Origin: Sphingomonas sp. BK235 | GTDB lineage: Bacteria > Pseudomonadota > Alphaproteobacteria > Sphingomonadales > Sphingomonadaceae | Assembly: GCF_004345855.1 (NCBI RefSeq) | Contig: NZ_SLXN01000003.1 | Span: 62,001-126,000 of the forward strand | Direction: 5' to 3' | Length of the DNA: 64,000 bases | Part shown: positions 54,594-64,000 of the stretch, one piece after another | Layout of the letters: each line of letters starts with the position of its first letter | How positions within the stretch are numbered: position 1 is the first letter of the stretch | Translations under genes and position numbers: made by a program | Notes under the pieces: model-generated | The model's database searches: none | Told to the model about the DNA's origin: nothing | The model's input: the letters and a program-made list of their open reading frames with translations, nothing else

Positions 54594-56008
54594 GAGGGGT
54601 CGCCACCGACATCGGGACGATCCACTTCGTCGGCATCGGCGGGATCGGCATGTCCGGCATCGCCGAGGTGATGCACAATCTCGGCTACACGGTGCAGGGC
54701 TCGGACGTCGCCGAGGGCTATGTCGTCGAGGGCCTGCGCGCGCGCGGCATCACCGTGACGATCGGGCACGACGCCGCCAATGTCGCGGGCGCGGCGGTGG
54801 TGGTCACCTCCACCGCGGTGAAGCGCGGCAACCCCGAGGTGGAGGCGGCGCTCCAGAACCGCGTCCCCGTGGTGCGCCGTGCCGAGATGCTCGCCGAGCT
54901 GATGCGGCTGAAGTCGACCGTCGCGGTCGCGGGCACGCACGGCAAGACCACCACCACCTCGATGGTGGCGGCGCTGCTCGACGCCGGCGGGGTCGACCCG
55001 ACCGTGATCAACGGCGGCATCATCAACAGCTACGGCTCGAACGCCCGGCTCGGTGCGAGCGACTGGATGGTCGTCGAGGCGGACGAGAGCGACGGCAGCT
55101 TCCTGCGGCTCGACGGCACGATCGCGGTGGTGACCAACATCGATCCCGAGCACCTCGACCATTACGGCAGCTTCGATCGCGCCAAGGACGCCTATGTCGA
55201 GTTCGTCGAGAACGTGCCCTTCTACGGCGCGGCGCTGTTGTGCCTCGACCATCCCGAGGTGCAGGCGCTGATCCCGCGCGTGCGCGACCGCCGCATCGTC
55301 ACTTATGGTTTCGCGGCGTCGGCCGACGTGCGCGGGGTCAACGTCACGCCCTATCCCGGCGGCAACCGCTTCGAGGCGCAGGTGCGCGCGCGTGACGGCG
55401 CGGTGCGCTCGATCGAGGGGATCGACCTGCCGATGCCGGGGCGCCACAACGTCCAGAACGCGCTGGCGGCGATCGGCGTCGCGCTCGAGCTCGGCATCGA
55501 TGACGCGACGATTCAGAAGGGCTTCGAGCGCTTCTCCGGCGTGAAGCGGCGCTTCACCAAGGTGGGCGAGGTCGCGCTCGACGGCGGCGCGGCGACGATC
55601 GTCGACGATTACGGCCACCATCCGGTCGAGATCCGCGCGGTGCTCGCCGCCGCGCGCGAGTCGGCGCAGGGTCGCGTGATCGCGGTGGTGCAGCCGCACC
55701 GTTACTCGCGGCTCGGCAACCTGATGGAGGAGTTCCGCGGCGCCTTCAACGACGCCGACCTCGTATACGTCACCCCGGTCTATGCCGCGGGCGAGGCGCC
55801 GGTGCCCGGCGTCGACTCGGCCGCGCTGGTGGCGGGGCTGCGCGACCGCGGCCATCGCCAGGCCGAGCTGGTCGAGGACGCCGCCGCGCTCGCCGCCGCG
55901 CTCGCGGGCGAGCTGCGCGCGGGCGACCAGGTGATCTGCCTCGGCGCGGGCGACATCACCAAATGGGCGGCGGGGCTCGCCGCCGCGATCACGGCACAGC
56001 GGCGGTGA
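54590..56008 (+). CDS. murC: UDP-MurNAc L-alanine ligase
   Basis: The protein has 472 residues and commits UDP-MurNAc to peptide addition by attaching L-alanine. Motifs are [17 protein letters not shown], the ATP loop [49 protein letters not shown] and VQPHRYSRL. The start is a GTG at 54590 overlapping the murG stop. The next gene, murB-ddl, starts with a GTG overlapping its stop. Confidence 0.97.
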   Translation: MRGVATDIGTIHFVGIGGIGMSGIAEVMHNLGYTVQGSDVAEGYVVEGLRARGITVTIGHDAANVAGAAVVVTSTAVKRGNPEVEAALQNRVPVVRRAEMLAELMRLKSTVAVAGTHGKTTTTSMVAALLDAGGVDPTVINGGIINSYGSNARLGASDWMVVEADESDGSFLRLDGTIAVVTNIDPEHLDHYGSFDRAKDAYVEFVENVPFYGAALLCLDHPEVQALIPRVRDRRIVTYGFAASADVRGVNVTPYPGGNRFEAQVRARDGAVRSIEGIDLPMPGRHNVQNALAAIGVALELGIDDATIQKGFERFSGVKRRFTKVGEVALDGGAATIVDDYGHHPVEIRAVLAAARESAQGRVIAVVQPHRYSRLGNLMEEFRGAFNDADLVYVTPVYAAGEAPVPGVDSAALVAGLRDRGHRQAELVEDAAALAAALAGELRAGDQVICLGAGDITKWAAGLAAAITAQRR

Positions 56009-57900
56009 ACGTCGCGACGCTCCCTCCGGTGCGCGGGCGGCTCACCGCCGGGGCCGCGCTGGCGCCGCTGGTCTGGTTCAAGAGCGGCGGCGCGGCCGAG
56101 TGGCTGTTCGAGCCCGCCGACGCCGACGATCTCGCCGCCTTCCTCGCCGCGCTCGACGCGCGCGTGCCGGTGCTGCCGCTCGGGCTCGGCTCCAACCTGA
56201 TCGTGCGCGACGGCGGCGTGCCGGGCGTGACGATCCGGCTGGGCAAGGCCTTCGCCAGGGTCGAGCCGATCGGCGACTCGCGGCTGCGCTGCGGCGGCGG
56301 GGCGAGCGGCATCCTGGTCTCGTCGACCGCGCGCGACGCCGGCGTCGCGGGGGTGGAGTTCCTGCGCTCGATTCCCGGTACGGTCGGCGGCTTCGTGCGG
56401 ATGAACGGCGGCGCCTACGGCCGCGAGACCGCCGACGTGCTGGTCGAGGCCGAGGTAGTGCTGCGCGACGGCACGCGGCGGACGCTGTCGCGTAACGCGC
56501 TGGGCTACAGCTACCGCCACTCGGCGCTGCCCGACGGCGCGATGGTGGTGGGCGCGACCTTCCGCGGCGTGCCGGGCGAGCCCGCCGCGATCCAGGCCGA
56601 GATGGACCGCATCGCCGCCGCGCGCGAGGCGAGCCAGCCGCTGCGCTCGCGCACCGGCGGCTCCACCTTCAAGAATCCGCCGGGCGCCAAGGCATGGGAA
56701 TTGGTCGACGCCGCGGGCTGCCGCGGGCTGCGCCGCGGCGACGCGCAGGTGAGCGAGAAGCACACCAACTTCCTGCTCAATCTCGGCGCCGCGAGCAGCG
56801 CCGAGATCGAGGCGCTGGGCGAGGACGTGCGCGCGCGGGTCAAGGCCGCGAGCGGCGTCGAACTGGAATGGGAGATACAGCGCGTGGGCGTTCAACTTGA
56901 TCCTGTCCGGCATGGGGAGGAGTTTAGGCGTCTCCACGTGGCGGTCCTCATGGGCGGCTGGTCGGCCGAGCGCGAGGTGTCGCTCAACTCGGGCGCGGGC
57001 GTCGCCGAGGCGCTCGAGTCGCTCGGCCACCGCGTCACCCGCGTCGATCTCACCCCGAGCGTCGCCGCCGATCTCGCCGCGGCGGCGCCCGACCTCGTCT
57101 TCAACGCGCTCCACGGCACGCCGGGGGAGGACGGCAGCGTTCAGGGGCTGCTCGAGCTGATGGGGCTGCGCTATACCCACTCCGGGCTCGCCACCTCGGT
57201 GATCGCGATTGACAAGGTGCTGACCAAGCAGGTGCTCGTCCCCGCGGGCGTGCCGATGCCGGGCGGGCGCATCGTCCGCTCCGCGGACGTCTACGAGGCC
57301 GATCCGCTGCCGCGCCCCTATGTCCTCAAGCCGGTCAACGAGGGCTCCTCCGTGGGCGTCGCGATCGTCACCGCGGGCGGCAATTACGGCAGCCCGATCG
57401 GACGCGACACCGCTGGGCCTTGGCAGGAATTCGACGAGCTGCTCGCCGAGCCCTATGTCCGCGGGCGCGAGCTGACCACCGCGGTGCTCGACGGGGCCGA
57501 CGGCGCGCGCGCGCTCGGCGTCACCGAGCTGCGGCCCAAGTCGGGCTGGTATGATTACAATGCCAAATACACCGACGGCATGACCGAGCATCTCTTCCCC
57601 GCGCCGGTACCCGACGAGATCGCCGAGGCGTGCCGCGACCTCGCGCTCCAGGCGCATCGCGTGCTCGGCTGCCGCGGCTGCAGCCGCTCCGACTTCCGCT
57701 GGGACGACGAGCGCGGCGTCGACGGACTGTTCCTGCTCGAGGTCAACACCCAGCCGGGGATGACCGCGCTGAGCCTCGTCCCCGAGCAGGCGCGCCACAC
57801 CGGGATGAGCTACGCCGCGCTGGTGCAGGCGATCGTCGACGCCGCGATGCGCGCGCCGGCACCGAAGGCGGCGGCGCGCGCGAAGGACACGCCGCGGTGA
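56005..57900 (+). CDS. murB-ddl: MurB-Ddl in one frame: UDP-MurNAc dehydrogenase and D-Ala-D-Ala ligase
   Basis: One uninterrupted frame encodes 631 residues with two complete enzymes. Residues 1 to about 295 are MurB: the FAD-binding [29 protein letters not shown] and the catalytic serine region [13 protein letters not shown], ending in [10 protein letters not shown] linker of about 17 residues ([16 protein letters not shown]) leads into Ddl: [47 protein letters not shown] and [11 protein letters not shown]. No stop codon separates them. The linker DNA contains GGGGAGGAG upstream of a GTG (56938), which looks like a former or still-used Ddl start site. So Ddl could be made both as a fusion and alone. 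Separate genes are usual. Confidence 0.9.
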   Translation: MNVATLPPVRGRLTAGAALAPLVWFKSGGAAEWLFEPADADDLAAFLAALDARVPVLPLGLGSNLIVRDGGVPGVTIRLGKAFARVEPIGDSRLRCGGGASGILVSSTARDAGVAGVEFLRSIPGTVGGFVRMNGGAYGRETADVLVEAEVVLRDGTRRTLSRNALGYSYRHSALPDGAMVVGATFRGVPGEPAAIQAEMDRIAAAREASQPLRSRTGGSTFKNPPGAKAWELVDAAGCRGLRRGDAQVSEKHTNFLLNLGAASSAEIEALGEDVRARVKAASGVELEWEIQRVGVQLDPVRHGEEFRRLHVAVLMGGWSAEREVSLNSGAGVAEALESLGHRVTRVDLTPSVAADLAAAAPDLVFNALHGTPGEDGSVQGLLELMGLRYTHSGLATSVIAIDKVLTKQVLVPAGVPMPGGRIVRSADVYEADPLPRPYVLKPVNEGSSVGVAIVTAGGNYGSPIGRDTAGPWQEFDELLAEPYVRGRELTTAVLDGADGARALGVTELRPKSGWYDYNAKYTDGMTEHLFPAPVPDEIAEACRDLALQAHRVLGCRGCSRSDFRWDDERGVDGLFLLEVNTQPGMTALSLVPEQARHTGMSYAALVQAIVDAAMRAPAPKAAARAKDTPR

Positions 57901-58871
57901 GCCGCACCATCAAGCGCGGCGGACCCCCGCCGCGGCGCGCGGTCAACAACCGGCGGCGCGCGCCCAAGGCGTCGCTCGGCGACCGGCTGATTGCGCGCCT
58001 GCCGGTCAGCGAGGAGACGCTCCGCCGCGCGGTGACCTGGACCCTGCTCGGCGGCGTCGGCGCCGCGGCGCTGTCGCTCGCCACCGTGCTCGGCGTGCCG
58101 CAGGCGATCGGCGTCGGTATCGCCGAGGCGGCGGGGCGCGCCGGACTGGAGGTCGAGCAGGTCGACATCACCGGGCTCAAGCGGATGGACCGCGAGACCG
58201 TCTACGCGATCGCGCTGGAGGACCAGCCCAGCCGCGCGATGCTGCGGGTCGACCTGGAGCGCGTGCGCGAGCGGCTGCTCGCCTACGGCTGGATCGCCGA
58301 CGCCTATGTCGCGCGTCGGCTGCCCGACCGGCTGCTGATCCACATCACCGAGCGCGAGCCCGCCGCGATCTGGCAGGACAACGGCCAGCTCACGCTGATC
58401 GACCCGACCGGCCAGCTGCTCGCCCCGGTTGATCCGGCGCATATGCCCGACCTGCCGCTGGTGATCGGGCCCGGGGCGGACCGGCAGGAGGCCGGCTATC
58501 AGGCGCTGCTCGCCGCCGCGCCCGCGCTCAAGCCGCGCATCCGCGCCGCCACCTGGATCGGCAACCGCCGCTGGGACCTCACCTTCGACACCGGCGAGAC
58601 GCTGGCGCTGCCGCAGGACGGCGCGGCGCAGGCGCTGATCAAGTTCGCGCAGCTCGACGGCGCGCGATCGCTGCTCGGCAAGGGCTGGGTCCGCTTCGAC
58701 CTGCGCGATCCGGCCAAGCTGGTCGCGCGCAAGCCGGGGCAGGATTTGCACCAGCGCCTGCAGGACGACGGCAGCGCCGACGCGGTGGCGGGCAACGCCA
58801 CCGACGGCGGTACCGGCAACGAGACGACGGCGACGCGCGCGCGGGAAACGACGCGCGTCGGCGAGGCGTGA
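57897..58871 (+). CDS. ftsQ: Cell division protein FtsQ
   Basis: The protein has 324 residues. A basic cytoplasmic N-terminus of about 45 residues (RRAVNNRRRAPKASLGD) precedes one membrane segment. Then comes the POTRA domain (VEQVDITGLKRMDRETVYAI), followed by SRAMLRVDLERVRERLLAYG and HITEREPAAIWQDNGQLTLID. The Thr/Asp-rich C-terminal tail is not conserved. It links FtsA/FtsZ-ring proteins to the periplasmic divisome. The GTG start overlaps the murB-ddl stop. Confidence 0.94.
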   Translation: MSRTIKRGGPPPRRAVNNRRRAPKASLGDRLIARLPVSEETLRRAVTWTLLGGVGAAALSLATVLGVPQAIGVGIAEAAGRAGLEVEQVDITGLKRMDRETVYAIALEDQPSRAMLRVDLERVRERLLAYGWIADAYVARRLPDRLLIHITEREPAAIWQDNGQLTLIDPTGQLLAPVDPAHMPDLPLVIGPGADRQEAGYQALLAAAPALKPRIRAATWIGNRRWDLTFDTGETLALPQDGAAQALIKFAQLDGARSLLGKGWVRFDLRDPAKLVARKPGQDLHQRLQDDGSADAVAGNATDGGTGNETTATRARETTRVGEA

Positions 58872-58893
58872 CACAGGACATGAGGGGGACAGC

Positions 58894-60153
58894 ATGGCCA
58901 AGGCAGCACCGGACGGGTTGATCACCGCGCTCGACATCGGCTCGTCCAAGGTGTCGGCGATGATCGCGCAGAAAGGCGACGGCGGCGAGCTGGTGGTGCT
59001 CGGCACCGGCCAGCGCGAGAGCCGCGGCGTCAAGCGCGGCTATATCGCCGACATGGACTCGACCGAGGTCGCGGTGCGCGAGGCGGTGGAGCAGGCCGAG
59101 CGGATCGCGGGCTTCAACATCGAGAACGTCTGGGCGGGTTTCTCCGCCGGCGGGCTGGTGAGCGACGAGGCCTTCATCGAGGCCGAACTGGGCGGCATGC
59201 GGATCGAGCAGGCCGATATCGACGCGTTGCTTCAGGAAGGGCGCCAGTCGATTGACCCCGCGGGCCGCATGGTGCTCCACGCCCAGCCCGCGCTCTACAC
59301 GCTTGACGGCCTCACCGGGGTGAAGAAGCCGCTCGGGCTCCACGCCGACCGGCTCGGCGTCCACATCCACGTCATCGCCGCGGACGGCTCGCCCGTGCGC
59401 AACCTCGACCTGTGCGTGCGTTCGGCGCACCTCGAGGTGAAATCGATCATCGCCGCGCCCGTCGCCACCGGCCTGGCCTGCCTCAGCGCCGAGGAGCGCG
59501 ACCTCGGCGTGGCGCTAGTCGAGATCGGCGCGGGGATCACCAACGTCTCGCTGTTCGCGGGCTCGATGTTGGTCGGGCTCAAGTCGATCCCCTACGGCAG
59601 CGCGGACATCACCGACGACATCGCCTCGGCATTCGGCACGACGCGGCTCCAGGCCGAGCGGATCAAATGCTTCCACGGCTCGGCCAACGCCTCGCCGCGC
59701 GACAACCATGAGATGGTGACGATCCGCGAGCGCACCGACGACGAGGGGTCGGAGGCGCTGCAGATCACCAAGGCGGCGCTGATCGCGGTGATCCGGCAGC
59801 GGCTCGAGCATCTCACCAGCGAGATCCAGGCGGCGCTCAAGGAGCTGAAGTTCGAGGGGCCGGTCGGGCGCCAGGTGGTGCTCACCGGCGGCGGGGCGGA
59901 GCTCAAGGGCATCGCCGATTACGCCCAGCAGGCGCTCGGCCGCTCGGTCCGCGTCGGCCGGCCCAAGGGGCTGACCGGACTGCCCGAGGCGCATTCGGGG
60001 CCGGGTTTCGCCACGCTGGCGGGGCTGGCCTTCTTCGCGGCGAGCGACCCGATCGACCTGCGCGGGCTCGTGCCGTCGCAGCAGATGGTCCACCGCCAGC
60101 GCGGCCTGCGCGGTTTCTGGAAGCTCGTGCAGGCGGCCAAGGCGAATTATTGA
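58894..60153 (+). CDS. ftsA: Cell division protein FtsA
   Basis: An actin-like ATPase of 419 residues that tethers FtsZ to the membrane. It shows phosphate-binding motifs (ALDIGSSKVSAMIA; VEIGAGITNVSLF; VLTGGGAELKGIADYA) and ends in an amphipathic helix RGLRGFWKLVQAAK suitable for membrane binding. The GTP/ATP site block GLACLSAEERDLGVALVEIG is typical. The start is 22 bases after ftsQ, with GAGGGGG upstream. Confidence 0.97.
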   Translation: MAKAAPDGLITALDIGSSKVSAMIAQKGDGGELVVLGTGQRESRGVKRGYIADMDSTEVAVREAVEQAERIAGFNIENVWAGFSAGGLVSDEAFIEAELGGMRIEQADIDALLQEGRQSIDPAGRMVLHAQPALYTLDGLTGVKKPLGLHADRLGVHIHVIAADGSPVRNLDLCVRSAHLEVKSIIAAPVATGLACLSAEERDLGVALVEIGAGITNVSLFAGSMLVGLKSIPYGSADITDDIASAFGTTRLQAERIKCFHGSANASPRDNHEMVTIRERTDDEGSEALQITKAALIAVIRQRLEHLTSEIQAALKELKFEGPVGRQVVLTGGGAELKGIADYAQQALGRSVRVGRPKGLTGLPEAHSGPGFATLAGLAFFAASDPIDLRGLVPSQQMVHRQRGLRGFWKLVQAAKANY

Positions 60154-60270
60154 CGCGGCTACAGGGCGTTTCGCGGTGTTTCCTCTTTCGCCCGGCGCCT
60201 CGTTGTTGCACATCGGTCAAAATTAACCGCGCGAGTGACGGCGGCGCGGAGCGGACGGAGTAAGCACGCG

Positions 60271-61764
60271 ATGAGCATCGAATTCATCACCCCGGATCTC
60301 GACGATCTCACCCCGCGCATCACCGTCGTGGGGGTCGGCGGCGCCGGCGGCAACGCCATCGCCAACATGATGCGCGCCGACGTGCAGGGCGTGCAGTTCC
60401 TCGTCGCCAACACCGACGCGCAGGCTTTGAAACAGTCCGAGGCGGAGCAGAAGATCCAGCTCGGCGCCAAGATCACGCAGGGGCTCGGCGCGGGCAGCCG
60501 CCCCGAGATCGGCCGCGCCGCCGCGGAAGAGACGATCGACGAGCTGTCGCGCCTGCTCGAGGGCAGCCACATGTGCTTCATCGCCGCGGGCATGGGCGGC
60601 GGCACCGGTACCGGCGCCGCCCCGGTGATCGCCAAGGCCGCGCGCGACATGGGCATCCTGACCGTCGGCGTCGTCACCAAGCCCTTCAGCTTCGAGGGCA
60701 ACCGCCGCGCCAAGTCGGCCGACGCGGGGATCGAGGAGCTGCAGAAGTTCGTCGACACGCTGATCGTGATCCCGAACCAGAACCTGTTCCTGGTCGCCAA
60801 CGCCAACACCACGTTCAAACAGGCCTTCGAGATGGCCGACGAGGTGCTCCAGCAGGGCGTGCGCGGCATCACCGACCTGATGGTGATGCCCGGCCTCATC
60901 AACCTTGACTTCGCCGACGTCCGCTCGGTGATGCAGGAGATGGGCAAGGCGATGATGGGCACCGGCGAGGCCGAGGGTGACGATCGCGCGCTGATCGCGG
61001 CGCAGAAGGCGATCGCCAACCCGCTGCTCGACGGCGTCTCGATGCAGGGCGCCAAGGGCGTGATCGTCTCGATCACCGGCGGCGACGACATGCGCCTGCT
61101 CGAGGTCGACGAGGCCGCCAACCACATCCGCGAGCTGGTCGACCCCGACGCCAACATCATCTGGGGGTCGGCGTTCAACCCCGAGCTCGAGGGCAAGATC
61201 CGCGTCTCGGTGGTCGCGACGGGCATCGAGAACAGCGTCGGCACCGCCGCGCCGGCGAGCAGCACCCCGGCCGAGCCGGCGCGCACCTTCAGCTTCTCGG
61301 CGCCGCGCCGCAGCGACGCCGCGCCGAGCGCTGCGGCGCCGACCCCCGCACCGCAGCCTGCGCCGACTCCGACGCCCGCGCCGGTGCCGAGCGCCTATCA
61401 GCCGACCCCCGAGGTGCCGCCGCAGCAGCCGAGCGGCGCCGCCGCGGACGCGATGGCGCAGGGCGTGCCGCCGACCACGGGTCCGGTGGCCGAGCCGACG
61501 CCGGCCGCGCCCGCCGACGACGAGCTGCTGCTCGGTGCCGATTCGCTGGTGCCCGCGCCGCAGGCGCCGGCGGGCGACGCCGCGCGCCGCCGCTTTCTCG
61601 CGCCGGGCGGCGAGGGCGAGGAGGCGCCGCCGCAGCCGCGCGTCAAGCTGGGTGGCACGTTGTTCGAGCGGATGCAGAATGCGACGCGCAACGCCGGCGG
61701 CCGCAGCGACGAGGGCGAGGGCGGCGACCTGCCGCGCTTCCTGCACCGCCAGAACAACCAGTGA
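60271..61764 (+). CDS. ftsZ: Cell division protein FtsZ
   Basis: A tubulin-like GTPase of 497 residues that forms the division ring. The G-box [12 protein letters not shown], the nucleotide block [11 protein letters not shown], and [11 protein letters not shown] are canonical. After about residue 320 comes a Pro/Ala-rich linker of about 165 residues, long as in other alphaproteobacteria, ending in the conserved C-terminal peptide DLPRFLHRQ. The ATG at 60271 has GGACGGAG upstream. A 117-bp gap before it contains an AT-richer patch (about 60205-60230) that may be part of a promoter. Confidence 0.97.
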   Translation: MSIEFITPDLDDLTPRITVVGVGGAGGNAIANMMRADVQGVQFLVANTDAQALKQSEAEQKIQLGAKITQGLGAGSRPEIGRAAAEETIDELSRLLEGSHMCFIAAGMGGGTGTGAAPVIAKAARDMGILTVGVVTKPFSFEGNRRAKSADAGIEELQKFVDTLIVIPNQNLFLVANANTTFKQAFEMADEVLQQGVRGITDLMVMPGLINLDFADVRSVMQEMGKAMMGTGEAEGDDRALIAAQKAIANPLLDGVSMQGAKGVIVSITGGDDMRLLEVDEAANHIRELVDPDANIIWGSAFNPELEGKIRVSVVATGIENSVGTAAPASSTPAEPARTFSFSAPRRSDAAPSAAAPTPAPQPAPTPTPAPVPSAYQPTPEVPPQQPSGAAADAMAQGVPPTTGPVAEPTPAAPADDELLLGADSLVPAPQAPAGDAARRRFLAPGGEGEEAPPQPRVKLGGTLFERMQNATRNAGGRSDEGEGGDLPRFLHRQNNQ

Positions 61765-61771
61765 ATCGGAG

Positions 61772-61799
61772 CGTCTACCTCGCGGAGGCGGGGTAGACG
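61772..61799 (+). terminator. Terminator hairpin after ftsZ
   Basis: CGTCTACC at 61772-61779 pairs with GGTAGACG at 61792-61799, with a small inner CCTC/GAGG stem. It starts seven bases past the ftsZ stop and probably ends the division cluster transcript. Confidence 0.55.
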
Positions 61800-61881
61800 T
61801 GGCGCACTGGCGTGTGGACCAGCGGGTGCTGTCGCCGGCGCAGGAGGCGTTCGCCGGAGTAGGCGTCGACCCGAGTGAACC

Positions 61882-61958
61882 GTGCTCCTGCGGAAGCAGG
61901 AGCCCAGTGCCGCAGACATAACGCTCGTGACTCTGGGCTCCTGCGTTCGCAGGAGCAC
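61882..61958. repeat. 77-bp palindromic repeat, GTGCTCCTGCG family, copy 2
   Basis: Same length and arms as 48252-48328 (GTGCTCCTGCGGAAGCAGGA to CTGCGTTCGCAGGAGCAC), with substitutions mainly at the hairpin loops. It lies in the 291-bp gap after ftsZ. The rest of that gap (61800-61881 and 61959-62055) contains no gene I can support. Confidence 0.8.
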
Positions 61959-62055
61959 GGTTCGGCCGCGACGGATCAGTCTCTTAGGCCGGCGCGCGTC
62001 GCCGGCTCGACACAATTGGCGTCGGCGTTCCGCCGCGTCTTTCCGTGCGCCGGCG

Positions 62056-64000
<1,945 letters not shown>

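Overview
The window looks like a chromosomal segment of a sphingomonad (Alphaproteobacteria, Sphingomonadaceae, Sphingomonas-like). GC content is very high and several genes start with GTG or TTG. Alphaproteobacterial landmarks include an NDUFA12-type complex I protein next to a DUF2155 gene and aat, an HWE-type histidine kinase, a large TonB-dependent receptor beside a tryptophan-halogenase-like flavoprotein, and GH13 maltodextrin genes with a LacI-type regulator. No transposase, integrase, phage gene, CRISPR array or rRNA was seen. I could run no database search, so family names rest on motifs, length and gene order.

Layout. 1-12 kb: a maltooligosaccharide-type utilisation locus with a TonB-dependent receptor, a halogenase-like flavoprotein, a LacI regulator on the minus strand, a periplasmic GH13 amylase, a GH13 alpha-glucosidase and an MFS sugar transporter. 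A shared 12-bp motif (TGAATACGTATG) lies upstream of the receptor and upstream of the regulator. 12-16 kb: a three-gene inositol module (myo-inositol-phosphate synthase, an NTP transferase resembling inositol-phosphate cytidylyltransferases, and a divergent CDP-alcohol phosphotransferase), then a Cu/Zn superoxide dismutase lipoprotein. 16-25 kb: a spinster-type MFS transporter, an S9 peptidase, an overlapping HWE kinase / receiver / Crp-Fnr operon and an FMN-dependent alpha-hydroxy-acid dehydrogenase. 25-29.5 kb: the conserved tRNA-Trp - secE - nusG - rplK - rplA block, interrupted by an AraC-type regulator on the other strand. 29.5-42 kb: a GGDEF-EAL protein, a fatty-acyl-AMP ligase, RecX, a double cold-shock protein, a DUF192 lipoprotein, NDUFA12, DUF2155, aat, a ParA-like ATPase, a Y-family polymerase, a DUF962/Mpo1-like protein and a cysteine synthase.

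42.6-61.8 kb: a complete division and cell-wall (dcw) cluster in the order mraZ rsmH ftsL-like ftsI murE murF mraY murD ftsW murG murC murB-ddl ftsQ ftsA ftsZ. Most genes are joined by ATGA or GTGA overlaps. A four- to five-unit, 10-bp-period MraZ-box array precedes mraZ. MurB and Ddl form one uninterrupted reading frame. 62-64 kb: a GH15 glucoamylase-like enzyme and the end of a short-chain dehydrogenase.

Most longer gaps are filled with palindromic intergenic repeats of at least four families. One family has been captured in frame at the 3' end of the alpha-glucosidase gene, which still overlaps the start of the transporter gene. The points I would check first are that captured repeat, the inositol module, the MurB-Ddl frame, the paired candidate operators and the AraC gene inside the nusG-rplK block.
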